Source: Gammaproteobacteria bacterium (GTDB taxonomy: Bacteria > Pseudomonadota > Gammaproteobacteria > SZUA-140). From it: DNA of 45,034 nucleotides. Each line of letters begins with the position of its first letter. Position 1 is the stretch's first letter. The translations under genes were made by a program, and so were the position numbers. The stretch covers positions 1 to 45,034 of the forward strand of contig JACREF010000020.1 in the NCBI GenBank assembly GCA_016218365.1, in the 5' to 3' direction. The notes below the pieces were generated by a model. The model did not search any database and had not been told where the DNA came from. It saw only the letters and a program-made list of their open reading frames with translations. Shown in pieces: positions 9,404-17,671 of this stretch.

Positions 9404-10720
9404 TCAGAACGCCACCGCCAGGTTGACCGAGGTCAGCTGGTCGCCGCCGCCAGTGGCGCTGATTGGCAGCGGGCCGCCGGGTTTGCTGGCATCATGGGCG
9501 TCGCCGAGATAACTGGTGTGCAGGATCGAAACTTGTGAATTATATGAAAACAGGTAACTGGCACCGATGGTCAGCGCATCGTCGTTGCTCATCGTCGCGG
9601 TGCCGTCATCGGCCTGGCGGTAGGCCAGCTGCAGCGTGCCCCGGCCCTCGTTGAAGGCGCCGAGCTCGGCGGTCAGTGTCAAGGCCTGCTTGTCATTCGG
9701 GTTGGGGTTATAGAGATTCGGCACGTCACCCGGCGCGGTCTTAGGCGCCGTCGCAACACTCAGATAGATGCCAAGCGGCATGTTGGAGACACTGCCCTGC
9801 AGCTGCGCATCGACGGCATAGGCCTCGGTGCGCACCCGGTCCATCGGTGCGCCGGCACGTGTTGAGGTCCCGCCCATGTACTGCAGGCCGAGACCCAGGT
9901 CGAAGCCTTCATATATCGGTGTCCATGCAGCGCGCAGATAATTCGACGTGAGATGGCCGGTGGCCGCGGTATCGGAATTCAGCGAGATGTGATTCGGCGA
10001 CCATTTGGCCGCGGTGACAAAATAGCTGTTGTTGGCGACGAACGCGCCCACACCCTCGGCATCGCCACCGTAGTCATTGTAGGTGGTGCCGGCGCCGACC
10101 TGGATATATTGCTGGGCCGAGACCTCGGTGGGATGGACCAGCGTCAATAGATGGTTGCCCACGGCGCCGGTGTTGAGCGTTTCATAGGCATAGGCGGGTC
10201 CGAGGCCGGAGGTGAAGGGCACGAAGCCGGCCGTGGTTGAGCTATTGATGGCATGGATGACTGGAATCTTCAGGCTGGCCAGGAAGCCGGCACCGCCTGC
10301 GGCGCCCGCGCCGCCGACATCCCCTTCCATCAGCGCCCCGGTATGGTCGTTGACACGGCCGGCGACAAACAGCGAGGTTTCACCGGGGATCACCCATTCG
10401 CCATCATCCGAGGTGGCGGCACCTGGTGCAGCCGTGCCGTTGGTCTGCTGGAAGCGGATATTGGTAAACATCGCCATGTTCAGGTTCACAGGCAGCGAGA
10501 AATGATCGGCCTCGATCGTCGGCGTGACGTCCATGGTATAACCGCTGGCCTTGAAGGCGCGACCGAAATTGTTCAGCAGCGGGAAATGCTGGAAGTGGCA
10601 ACTGCTGCAGCTCATACCCATCTGCCGGGCGAAGGCCGGCACGGCCTCGGCGCCACGGGGCAGGATTGCTGAGATGATCACTGCCAATGGCAGCAGCACA
10701 TAAGTTAACGATTTACGCAT
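9404..10720 (-). CDS. Single-haem cytochrome c with predicted outer-membrane barrel (Cyc2-like)
   Basis: The 438-residue precursor starts MRKSLTYVLLPLAVIISAIL and is cleaved probably after AEA. Right behind the signal comes VPAFARQMGMSCSSCH, with one haem c motif at residues 38-42, then HFPLLNNFGRAFKASGY. The remaining 370 or so residues are rich in alternating polar and hydrophobic strands, aromatic girdle residues, Gly, Ser, Thr and Asn, and end in VNLAVAF with a terminal phenylalanine, as outer-membrane barrels do. A short one-haem head fused to a barrel of this size is the architecture of Cyc2 iron oxidases and related porin-cytochromes. The protein could pass electrons across the outer membrane; the donor cannot be told from sequence. 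ATG 10720 was chosen because it begins the signal peptide and follows ggga. It is monocistronic with its own terminator. Confidence 0.7.
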   Translation of the reverse strand: MRKSLTYVLLPLAVIISAILPRGAEAVPAFARQMGMSCSSCHFQHFPLLNNFGRAFKASGYTMDVTPTIEADHFSLPVNLNMAMFTNIRFQQTNGTAAPGAATSDDGEWVIPGETSLFVAGRVNDHTGALMEGDVGGAGAAGGAGFLASLKIPVIHAINSSTTAGFVPFTSGLGPAYAYETLNTGAVGNHLLTLVHPTEVSAQQYIQVGAGTTYNDYGGDAEGVGAFVANNSYFVTAAKWSPNHISLNSDTAATGHLTSNYLRAAWTPIYEGFDLGLGLQYMGGTSTRAGAPMDRVRTEAYAVDAQLQGSVSNMPLGIYLSVATAPKTAPGDVPNLYNPNPNDKQALTLTAELGAFNEGRGTLQLAYRQADDGTATMSNDDALTIGASYLFSYNSQVSILHTSYLGDAHDASKPGGPLPISATGGGDQLTSVNLAVAF

Positions 10721-10847
10721 GCTATATTCCCAATTGTTATCAGGTTGACCGGTTCGTGTGTTAATTAAGGACAGCACCCATCCGTTTGCATCATCGGCCA
10801 CATGATGAGGGGGCTTAATATTATTTTAATAAAAAAGAAATATTCAA

Positions 10848-10869
10848 TTACTGCCTGTAAAGTCAGTAA
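10848..10869. promoter_or_regulatory. Imperfect 22-bp palindrome upstream of the cytochrome gene
   Basis: The site begins ttactgcctg and ends agtcagtaa; 18 of 22 positions are symmetric. It lies 128 bp ahead of the cytochrome start in an A+T-rich gap of 280 bp that has no gene, so it could be an operator. No regulator family is recognised from it. Confidence 0.3.
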
Positions 10870-11000
10870 GGAATATCCATATTTTTTGATAAACACTGAT
10901 TCAGGATGGGGCTGGATATTTCGGCAGAGACTGGGTGGCATCCCATCCAATCCAGCGCTGAACAGTGTAATGGCCAGATGAATGGGTGGTCGGAGACTGA

Positions 11001-11843
11001 TCAGCGCCCTTCGATCTTCGAGGCCCGGCGCAGTACCCGATCCATCGCCCGGTAGCTGAGCAGGTGGCGCAGTGTTGCGAATAGCCAGGTTGGAAACGTC
11101 ACATAATAACGGATCTTTGGCCGCGGGCTCTCCAGCGCGTGGATGACCCGGTCCAGCACCGCCTCGGGCGGCAGCGTGAACGGTGCCGCCGGTCCGGCCT
11201 TGGTCAGGCGCTGCACCATGCGCACATAGGCCTCGCGGTGGACGCTGGTCTCCGGGTCGATATTCAGCAGATAGGCGGCGTGGGCGTTGTCACGGAAACG
11301 GCTGATGATCGGTCCGGGTTCGATCAGCGAGACATGGATGCCGCTGCCGGTCAGTTCGAGGCGCAGCGTGTCGGCCAGACCCTCGAGCGCGAACTTGCTG
11401 GCGTTGTAGGCGCCGCGGTACGGCATCGCGACCAGACCGAGCAGCGAACTGTTGAAGATGATGCGGCCATGGCGCTGGCGGCGCATCGCCGGCAATACCC
11501 GGTTGGTCAGCTCCAGTGTGCCAAACACATTGGTCTCGAATTGGGCGCGGATGACATCGCGCCGCAGATCCTCGACCGCACCCGGCTGGCCATAGGCGCC
11601 ATTGTTGAACAGCGCATCGAGCGTGCCGCCGGTACGCTGCAGGATCTCGTCGACGGCCCGTGCGATGGACGCAGGGTCATTGAGGTCCAGTTGCAGGCTC
11701 TCAAAACCCAGACCCGACAGCGTTTCCACATCGTGCTGCAGCCGGGCGGTGGCGAACACCCGCCAGCCGCGCGCCTGCAGGCCGTGGGCCACGCAATGGC
11801 CGATGCCGCTGGAGCAGCCGGTGATCAGGATGGTCTTTTCCAA
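11001..11843 (-). CDS. Short-chain dehydrogenase/reductase
   Basis: The 280-residue protein is a classical SDR: cofactor loop TGCSSGIG (residues 8-15), an NNGAYG motif where most members have NNAG, the serine of FNSSLLG and the catalytic YNASK pair. Substrate specificity cannot be read; the family oxidises or reduces alcohols and ketones with NAD(P). The first in-frame start is TTG at 11843; a stop lies two codons upstream, so no longer ATG start exists. The C-terminal helix region (YVTFPTWLFATLRHLLSY) is hydrophobic and may touch the membrane. Its neighbours on both sides are separated by gaps rich in repeats, so it is probably transcribed alone. Confidence 0.85.
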   Translation of the reverse strand: MEKTILITGCSSGIGHCVAHGLQARGWRVFATARLQHDVETLSGLGFESLQLDLNDPASIARAVDEILQRTGGTLDALFNNGAYGQPGAVEDLRRDVIRAQFETNVFGTLELTNRVLPAMRRQRHGRIIFNSSLLGLVAMPYRGAYNASKFALEGLADTLRLELTGSGIHVSLIEPGPIISRFRDNAHAAYLLNIDPETSVHREAYVRMVQRLTKAGPAAPFTLPPEAVLDRVIHALESPRPKIRYYVTFPTWLFATLRHLLSYRAMDRVLRRASKIEGR

Positions 11844-11904
11844 GGGTCAGGGTCCGTATTCAAATGATAATGATGATCGATGCTAGGGCCGCAGTGCCGC
11901 GCTG

Positions 11905-11952
11905 TCAATTTCCGCATTCACCCATTTCCCTCTTCCATAAATGGGAGAGGGG
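11905..11952. repeat. Small hairpin repeat, copy 1
   Basis: caatttccgcattcacccat followed by a ccctct...agaggg hairpin. A similar unit lies at 12111-12152, and the two bracket the REP pair between them. Confidence 0.5.
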
Positions 11953-11989
11953 GGCGTCGAACAAGCTGCTCAGGAAGAATGGGGGGAAA

Positions 11990-12080
11990 CCGTTCGTGGT
12001 GAGTAGGCGCAGGGCGCCGTATCGAACCATGGACGGCCCTTCGATACGTGCTGCTATGCAGCACTACTCAGGACGAACGG
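11990..12080. repeat. Paired REP element (BIME)
   Basis: Two REP copies face each other: ccgttcgtggtgagtagg at the left and ctactcaggacgaacgg at the right, each with an internal gtatcgaacc or cccttcgatacg arm. The outer ends are reverse complements. This is the most compact example of the main REP family of the window. The 311-bp gap between the SDR and HD-GYP genes holds only these repeats. Confidence 0.85.
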
Positions 12081-12110
12081 GGGGCTGTGCTAATGACATC
12101 CTGTCGCGTT

Positions 12111-12152
12111 GCCAATTTCCTCATTTACCCATTTCCCGCGTGCGGGAGAGGG
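12111..12152. repeat. Small hairpin repeat, copy 2
   Basis: gccaatttcctcatttaccc then cccgcgtgcggg and agaggg. It corresponds to 11905-11952 and ends three bases before the HD-GYP stop codon, so it could also serve as that gene's transcription end. Confidence 0.5.
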
Positions 12153-12154
12153 CG

Positions 12155-13291
12155 CTAGCCGGGATCCGTTTCCCGAAAGCGCTGCTGGATCTCCTCGATC
12201 TCGCTGCGGTGTTTCAGCAGCGCCTCGACACACAGCGGATCGAGTTTGTAGCCGGCAAGGTTGCGCAGCATGACAAAGGCCTCATCATTGGGCCAGCGCT
12301 GTTTGTAACTGCGGTCACTGGTCAGCGCGTCAAAGACATCGGCGACGGCGATGATCCGGGCCTCGATCGGGATCTGCTCGCCGTTCAGGCCATGCGGATA
12401 GCCGTGGCCATCGACGGCCTCGTGATGATATTCAGCGATGTTGCGCAGCACCTCGATATGCGGCAGCGCCTCGAGCTCGACATCCTTGATGATCGAGTCG
12501 ATGATCTCGCGGCCCTTGGTGACATGCTGCTGCATGATATGGAATTCGTCGGCCGACAGCGTGGTCGGCTTTTTCAGGATTGCATCGGGGATGCCGACCT
12601 TGCCGATGTCGTGCAGCGGCGAGAACAGGAAGATGTGATGGATGTATTCATCAGTGAAGTTGCAGCGCTCGGCCAGCTCCTCGGCGATCAGCCGCGAGTA
12701 ATGCGCCATGCGCTCCAGGTGGGCGCCGGTCTCCATGTCACGCACCGTGGTGATATGGCGCGCGGTGTGCAGCGTCGCCAGCATCGCGCGGATCTTGGTC
12801 AGTTCATGGGCCACCGCCAGCGAGATCATGTGGCCGTACATGTCGAGCTGGGCCAGGGTCTGATCACTGAAGGCATCAGCCTGACGCGAATTGAAGAAGA
12901 TGAAGCCGATGAAGGTATCATCGACCTCGATTGGCATCGTATAGCTGGAGTGAAAACCGCTGCTGCTCAGACGCTGGGTGTGTATGGCCTGGCTGTCATG
13001 TGCGGCGGCGTACAGATCGAGGTCGCGGATCAGCCGCGGTCGGCCGGCGGCCAGGATCTCCTGCAGTGACGGGACATCCTGCAGGCGTGCGCGGTAGTTG
13101 CGCAACGGGTTGTTATCACCGGAGCTGGCGACGAAGGTCGACAGCAGATCGGTCTTTGGATTGTACAGGATCACCGCAATGCGGTGGATGAACGGAAAGG
13201 TCTGCTGCACCGTGTCGTGCAGAAAGGCCAGCTTGTCGGTCAGCGGGCCGCGGTGGTTGAGCTCGGCAAAGGTGTCTTCATGGTCAAACAT
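12155..13291 (-). CDS. GAF / HD-GYP cyclic-di-GMP phosphodiesterase
   Basis: This 378-residue cytoplasmic protein has an N-terminal GAF-like sensor (about residues 20-160, with IHRIAVILYNPKTDLLSTF and TFIGFIFFNSR) and a C-terminal HD-GYP domain. The metal-binding HDIGK (227-231), the HHE motif (289-291) and the defining HGYP (296-299) are intact, followed by ADVFDALTSDRSYK. It should therefore hydrolyse c-di-GMP and lower its level, gated by a ligand of the GAF domain that I cannot name. No membrane segment is seen. ATG 13291 is the first start and matches the domain boundary. It is transcribed alone between two repeat-filled gaps. The window holds a second c-di-GMP enzyme at 39397-42318. Confidence 0.93.
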   Translation of the reverse strand: MFDHEDTFAELNHRGPLTDKLAFLHDTVQQTFPFIHRIAVILYNPKTDLLSTFVASSGDNNPLRNYRARLQDVPSLQEILAAGRPRLIRDLDLYAAAHDSQAIHTQRLSSSGFHSSYTMPIEVDDTFIGFIFFNSRQADAFSDQTLAQLDMYGHMISLAVAHELTKIRAMLATLHTARHITTVRDMETGAHLERMAHYSRLIAEELAERCNFTDEYIHHIFLFSPLHDIGKVGIPDAILKKPTTLSADEFHIMQQHVTKGREIIDSIIKDVELEALPHIEVLRNIAEYHHEAVDGHGYPHGLNGEQIPIEARIIAVADVFDALTSDRSYKQRWPNDEAFVMLRNLAGYKLDPLCVEALLKHRSEIEEIQQRFRETDPG

Positions 13292-13329
13292 GGTCCACAG
13301 ATCCGGTCACTGGTAATAGCCTCAGGAAA

Positions 13330-13706
13330 CTCTGATTAATTCAAAAATTACCACAGCCGTCATTCCCGCGAAAGCGGGAATCCATCATTGGGCCCCTGGT
13401 TTATCAAATATGGATTCCGGGTCGCAGCGTGGCTGCGCCCGGAATGACAGTCAAGGAGATCTTGTCATGCCCGCCCCCGATCGGGGACGAGGGCAGGCTG
13501 CAGCGGGCATCCATCATTGAGTCCCTGGTTTATCAAAATATGGATTCCAGATCGCCGCGTGGCTGCGCCCGGAATGACGGTTAAGGATATTTTGTCATTC
13601 CCGCGCAAGCGGGAATCCAGGTCTTGCAGGTCGTTATGGATGTCCACGGGAGCCCACCCCCGACCCGATCGGGGATGGGCATGACGACTATACGAATTAA
13701 TCAGAG
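13330..13706. mobile_element. MITE-like 377-bp element bounded by 13-bp inverted repeats
   Basis: The ends are ctctgattaattc (13330-13342) and its perfect reverse complement gaattaatcagag (13694-13706). Inside are palindromes of a second REP family (gtcattcccgcg, ggattccagatc, cgcccggaatgac) arranged as two tandem copies with a 129-bp period (ccatcattg at 13382 and 13511). There is no gene inside. Terminal inverted repeats without a transposase fit a miniature non-autonomous element, or a composite of REPs. This explains most of the 516-bp gap between the HD-GYP and bcp genes. Confidence 0.6.
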
Positions 13707-13750
13707 CCTCCCTCAGTATACCCGTGGTCATCATGGTAAAACGGCGCGAG

Positions 13751-13777
13751 GCAGGGTGTGGGGCTGGCACACCCTGC
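13751..13777 (-). terminator. Hairpin downstream of bcp
   Basis: A perfect 10-bp stem (gcagggtgtg/cacaccctgc, 7-nt loop) lies 30 bp past the bcp stop codon. On the minus strand only four Ts follow at some distance, so termination by this hairpin is plausible but not certain. Confidence 0.5.
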
Positions 13778-13807
13778 ATCCATGGATACCGGTGGCCCGG
13801 TTCTGCA

Positions 13808-14275
13808 CTATTTCAGCTGACTGACGCGTTGCAGCATCGCCTGGGCATGGCCGTCGGGATTGACGCCGTACAACGCCTCTTCGATGATGCCCTGTTTGTT
13901 GATGATGAAGGTCGAGCGCACGATGCCCATCTTTTTGACGCCGTCCTTTTCCTTCTGCTGCCATACGCCGTAGTCCTGGCACAGCCGGCCGTCGCTGTCG
14001 GCCAGCAGCATGACGCCGAGCTGGTACTTTTCGATGAAGGCCTGATGGCTGTCGCACGAATCCTTGCTGACGCCGAGTACCACGCTGTTGGCGCGGGCGA
14101 ACTCCCCGGCCAGCGCGGTGAACTGCCGGGCCTCGATGGTGCAACCGGGGGTGTCATCCTTGGGGTAGAAATACAGGATCACGTGATTGCGGCCTTTATA
14201 GTCGGCGAGGTTGATGGTCTGGTGGTGCTGGTTGGCGACGCTGAACGCGGGCGCGCTGTGTCCTTTCATTAACAT
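13808..14275 (-). CDS. bcp: Peroxiredoxin, Bcp/PrxQ family
   Basis: The 155-residue thioredoxin-fold protein reduces hydrogen peroxide and organic peroxides. The peroxidatic cysteine is in TPGCTIEA, preceded by VILYFYPKDD; SKDSCDSHQAF and the FIINKQG strand are typical of Bcp. Many Bcp proteins carry the resolving cysteine five residues after the first (TPGCTxxAC); here that position is arginine, so the enzyme is of the one-Cys type or resolves through the cysteine in SKDSCDS or an external thiol. A strong ggagg five bases ahead of ATG 14275 fixes the start. It is separated from the methyltransferase by 51 bp, in the same direction, so cotranscription is possible. Confidence 0.93.
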   Translation of the reverse strand: MLMKGHSAPAFSVANQHHQTINLADYKGRNHVILYFYPKDDTPGCTIEARQFTALAGEFARANSVVLGVSKDSCDSHQAFIEKYQLGVMLLADSDGRLCQDYGVWQQKEKDGVKKMGIVRSTFIINKQGIIEEALYGVNPDGHAQAMLQRVSQLK

Positions 14276-14326
14276 GATGGCCTCCGGTGTGGCGTTGTCA
14301 GTGAGGTGTCAGTGAGCTGTCAGTGA

Positions 14327-15154
14327 TCAGGGGCGCAGGCCGCTGGTGTAGTGCACATCCACCTGCAGCCACATGCCGTTGGCAGTCTTCAACGTGTCGA
14401 TCTCGGCCAGGTGTTCGCGCCGGTAGTCATCGAGGCGGTCGCCGAGTTGCGCCACCAGGCCACGAAAACCGGCATTCCACATCACGTCCCACCAGCCCTC
14501 GCTGGTGATGTAGTAACCCAGCGATTTATTCACGATCTGGATGTCTGTCAGGCCGGCCGCATCGAGCAGCGCATGCAGCTGCTCCGGTTCGGCCATCCGT
14601 TTCCAGCCGAACGGCTGCTCCGGCACCGCGATGCCATAGCGGCGCAGGCGATCGAGCGCCAGGGTTGCCTGCGGCATGAACGAGTCACCGCAGAAACCGC
14701 TGATCATGACCCGGCCGCCGGGCCTGACCTTGCTGGTGATATGCCGCAGCAGCCCGGCCATGTCGTCGACGAAGAACAGGCCGAAGGCGCAATTGGCATG
14801 ATCGAAGTGATGGTCCGGGAACGGCAGGGCGGTCATGTCGGCGACGCGGAAATCAACATTGCGCAGCCCCTGGCTGACCGCGCGCGCCTCGGCCTGCGCC
14901 AGCATGCCGGTCGAGAAGTCGATCGCGGTGACGCGGCCGCGGCGCAGCCGCTGCGCCAGCGGGATCGCGACCGCGCCGGTGCCGCTGGCGACATCGAGAA
15001 TCTGCTCATCGCCGTTGAGCGCGTGCAGCGTGGCCATGGTCTGGCCGGCACTGTGGAAGAAACGGCAGCCGCCATGGCCATAGGCGTCGGCGACGCTGTC
15101 AAAGGTCTGGCGGATCGCCGCCTTGCGCTGTTGTTCATTGTTTTCCTGGGCCAT
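14327..15154 (-). CDS. SAM-dependent class I methyltransferase (UbiE-like)
   Basis: The 275-residue protein has a Rossmann methyltransferase core: motif I ILDVASGTGAVAIPLA, then VTAIDFSTGML, FRVADMTALPFPDHHFD and VRPGGRVMISGF. The order resembles UbiE/COQ5-type and related small-molecule methyltransferases, but the C-terminal half (ITSEGWWDVMWNAGF) does not let me name a substrate. ATG 15154 is chosen because MAQENNEQQRKAAIRQTFD fits the family start; an earlier start at 15217 would add 21 low-complexity residues. It follows the MFS gene by 79 bp and precedes bcp by 51 bp on the same strand. Confidence 0.85.
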   Translation of the reverse strand: MAQENNEQQRKAAIRQTFDSVADAYGHGGCRFFHSAGQTMATLHALNGDEQILDVASGTGAVAIPLAQRLRRGRVTAIDFSTGMLAQAEARAVSQGLRNVDFRVADMTALPFPDHHFDHANCAFGLFFVDDMAGLLRHITSKVRPGGRVMISGFCGDSFMPQATLALDRLRRYGIAVPEQPFGWKRMAEPEQLHALLDAAGLTDIQIVNKSLGYYITSEGWWDVMWNAGFRGLVAQLGDRLDDYRREHLAEIDTLKTANGMWLQVDVHYTSGLRP

Positions 15155-15233
15155 GTTGCAGTGTAGCGCTGCCGCCGCTACGGATAAAGCCCCGGCAGCG
15201 CTGCCGGCAGATGACACGTTTCCGGCAGGGGTT

Positions 15234-16460
15234 TCAGATGGCGCCGAGTCGGGTGCGGGTCAGTGTCAGCCCGAGCAGCGCCAGGGCCGCAAACAGCGCG
15301 CCGGCATAGAAGGTCACCGCGGCAGCGAAGGCGCTCCACAATGCGCCGGCGATGACGCTGGCCAGCAGCACGGCCACGCCTGTGGTCAGACCGACGATGC
15401 CAAAGGCGGTGCCGCGCATCTCGACTGGCACCGCGTCGGCGACCAGCTTGGACAGCAGTCCCTGCGTCAGTCCCATATGCAGCCCCCACAATGCAGCGCC
15501 GATGAGCGCCGTCAGCGGAGTGGCGGCGACCGCCAGCAGCAGATCAGCGGCGATCAGCATCACCAGACCGCAGGCCAGCAGCCAGCGTGGACTGATCCGG
15601 TCGGCGGCGGCACCGGCCGGGTAGGCACTCAGTGCATAGACGACATTCATGGCGATCATCACCACCGGCACATAACCGAGCGCCAGCCCGACATCGTGGG
15701 CGCGCAATACCAGAAAGGCATCGCTGAAGCGCGCCAGCGTGAACACGACGACGAACAGTATGATCAGCCAGTAGCGGCGAGGCAGCCGCCGCAGCGTGGC
15801 GGCGTTCAGTGAGCGCGGCAGTCTGGCGCGGTCTGCCGCCGGTGGCGGTTCATGGACGCCGAACACCAGCAGGGCGACGGCGATCAGCGCCGGCAGCAGC
15901 GCGATCCACAGCACGGCGCGGAGGTCATTGGCCAGCCACAGCATGCACAGCACCGCCAGCAGCGGGCCGACGAAGGCGCCGATCGAATCCAGCGACTGGC
16001 GCAGGCCATAGGCGGCGCCCCGCAATGCGGCCGGGGCGAGGTCGGCGACCAGCGCCTCACGCGGCGCCTCGCGGATGCCCTTGCCGATGCGGTCGATGAA
16101 ACGCGCGGTGAACACCCAGCCGATCGTCGTTGCCAGCGCAAACAGCGGTTTGCTGAGTGTTGCCAGGCCGTAGCCCAGCACGGTCAGCCCCTTGCGCCGC
16201 CCGAGGCGATCGCTGAGCGCACCGGAGAACACCTTGATGATCATGGCGGTCGATTCGGCAACACCTTCGATGACGCCAATGGTCATCATCGATGCGCCGA
16301 GTACCGTGGCCATGAACAGCGGCAGCAGGCTGTGGATCAGCTCGGACGAGATGTCCATCAGCAGCGACACCACACCCAGCACCCAGATGCCCGTGGGCAG
16401 GGCGCGCAGGCGTTGCCACGCGCTGGCAGCGACAGCGGGAATGTCAGAGGGGGTGTTCAA
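15234..16460 (-). CDS. MFS transporter
   Basis: The 408-residue protein has about twelve hydrophobic segments and the major-facilitator signature between TM2 and TM3 (GALSDRLGRRKGLTVLGYG), plus a second-half copy DRISPRWLLACG. It is an inner-membrane secondary transporter; the substrate is not evident. The start appears to be TTG at 16460 (encoding MNTPSDIPAV), with two CTG codons and then a stop just upstream; no Shine-Dalgarno is obvious. It lies 26 bp behind the DmeF-like gene on the same strand, so the two are likely cotranscribed, which hints at a role in metal or drug export. Confidence 0.88.
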   Translation of the reverse strand: MNTPSDIPAVAASAWQRLRALPTGIWVLGVVSLLMDISSELIHSLLPLFMATVLGASMMTIGVIEGVAESTAMIIKVFSGALSDRLGRRKGLTVLGYGLATLSKPLFALATTIGWVFTARFIDRIGKGIREAPREALVADLAPAALRGAAYGLRQSLDSIGAFVGPLLAVLCMLWLANDLRAVLWIALLPALIAVALLVFGVHEPPPAADRARLPRSLNAATLRRLPRRYWLIILFVVVFTLARFSDAFLVLRAHDVGLALGYVPVVMIAMNVVYALSAYPAGAAADRISPRWLLACGLVMLIAADLLLAVAATPLTALIGAALWGLHMGLTQGLLSKLVADAVPVEMRGTAFGIVGLTTGVAVLLASVIAGALWSAFAAAVTFYAGALFAALALLGLTLTRTRLGAI

Positions 16461-16486
16461 CAGCAGTGATCACGGCGTGTCTGCGC

Positions 16487-17416
16487 TCATTCGCCGGCTT
16501 TGGGATTAACCTCGATGATCAGGTGCGACAGCTGCGGGATCCTGGCCAGCCGGTGTTTGTAATGTTCCGGCGGTTGCGGCGCAGGCGAGACGATGGCGAG
16601 CGTGGCCGAGAGCTGGCGCGGGCTGACATACCAGACATGCAGGTCGACGATGCGGTCAGGGCTGTTGTGTTCGATCGCGGCGCGGATGGCGGTGTGGGTT
16701 CGCTCGTCGACGGTGCCATCGAGCAGGATGTGGCCGGTGTCGCGGACCAGTCCATATGACCAGCGGGTGATCACCGCCGCACCGACCAGGCCCATGACCG
16801 GGTCGAGCCAGACCCAGCCGAAATATTTGCCGGCCACCAGCGCGATGATCGCAAACACCGAGGTCAGGGCATCGGCCAGCACGTGCAAATAGGCGGCACG
16901 CAGGTTGTGATCATGATGGTGGTGCTCGTCATGAGGGTCATCATCATGATCGTGATGGTCATGGTGACTGTGCAGGATCCAGCCGCTGGCCAGGTTGACG
17001 AGCAGGCCGACGACGGCGACAGCGATCGCCTCGTTGAAGTGGATGGCCTGCGGTTCGAGCATCCGCAGCACCGATTCCAGCGCCATCACCAGCGCAATGA
17101 CGGCCAGCGCAATGGCGCTGGCAAAGCCGCCGAGCACGCTGACCTTGCCGGTGCCGAAGCTGTAGCGCGGATTGTCGGCATGGGTGCGCGCATAGCGGTA
17201 GGCGAACAGCGCGATGCCGAACGCGGCGACATGGGTCGCCATGTGCCAGCCATCGGCCAGCAGCGCCATTGATCCATACACCGAGCCGGCGATGATCTCG
17301 ATCACCATCATCAGCGCCGTCAGTACCATGACCAGTGTGGTGCCTTTTTCGGCGCGCTCGTGATCGACGCCGAAGTCATGGGAATGGCGCCAGTGCTCAG
17401 GGCTGTCAGTGGACAT
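16487..17416 (-). CDS. dmeF: CDF-family divalent metal efflux protein, DmeF-like
   Basis: The 309-residue protein is a cation diffusion facilitator that exports divalent metals from the cytoplasm in exchange for protons. The start MSTDSPEHWRHSHDFG and the sequence GSMALLADGWHMATH are typical of the DmeF (Co2+/Ni2+) branch. Metal-site residues D and H in ADGWHMATH and HVLADALTS are intact. A histidine-rich cytoplasmic loop sits between TM4 and TM5 (HSHHDHHDHDDDPHDEHHHH), and a short C-terminal CDF domain follows. Six membrane segments are apparent. ATG 17416 follows ggag with 8-bp spacing. It heads a probable operon with the MFS gene. No DmrR-type repressor gene is adjacent. Confidence 0.88.
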   Translation of the reverse strand: MSTDSPEHWRHSHDFGVDHERAEKGTTLVMVLTALMMVIEIIAGSVYGSMALLADGWHMATHVAAFGIALFAYRYARTHADNPRYSFGTGKVSVLGGFASAIALAVIALVMALESVLRMLEPQAIHFNEAIAVAVVGLLVNLASGWILHSHHDHHDHDDDPHDEHHHHDHNLRAAYLHVLADALTSVFAIIALVAGKYFGWVWLDPVMGLVGAAVITRWSYGLVRDTGHILLDGTVDERTHTAIRAAIEHNSPDRIVDLHVWYVSPRQLSATLAIVSPAPQPPEHYKHRLARIPQLSHLIIEVNPKAGE

Positions 17417-17463
17417 CAGATATTCTCCGGAGGTGTGGCGTAATGATAGCAGAATCTGCTTGG

Positions 17464-17662
17464 GACGGGCTCCTTCGGTACGCAGCCAGGGTTGCTACTC
17501 AGGGCGAACGGGGGGGTGGTCCGAATGTGGTGAGTAGGCACAGAGTGCCGTATCGAACCATACGCGCTGCTTTGCAGCGCTACTCAGGGCGAACGGGGGG
17601 GCGGTCCGAATGTGGTGAGTAGCCCTTCGGTATGCGGCTGACGCCGCTACTCAGGACGAGCG
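17464..17662. repeat. REP cluster, three to four degenerate copies
   Basis: Successive REP arms appear: ccttcggtacgcagccaggg, ctactcagggcgaacggg (twice), gtggtgagtaggcacagagt, and a final ctactcaggacgagcgg. Part of a 585-bp gap without genes between the DmeF-like and ABC genes. Confidence 0.8.
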
Positions 17663-17671
17663 GAGAGGATT

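Noticed and set aside
11864-13069. 401-codon plus-strand frame
   Set aside because: It is antisense to the HD-GYP gene, whose catalytic motifs are all intact on the minus strand.
13465-13779. Minus-strand frame of 104 codons
   Set aside because: It translates the REP palindromes of the MITE-like element.
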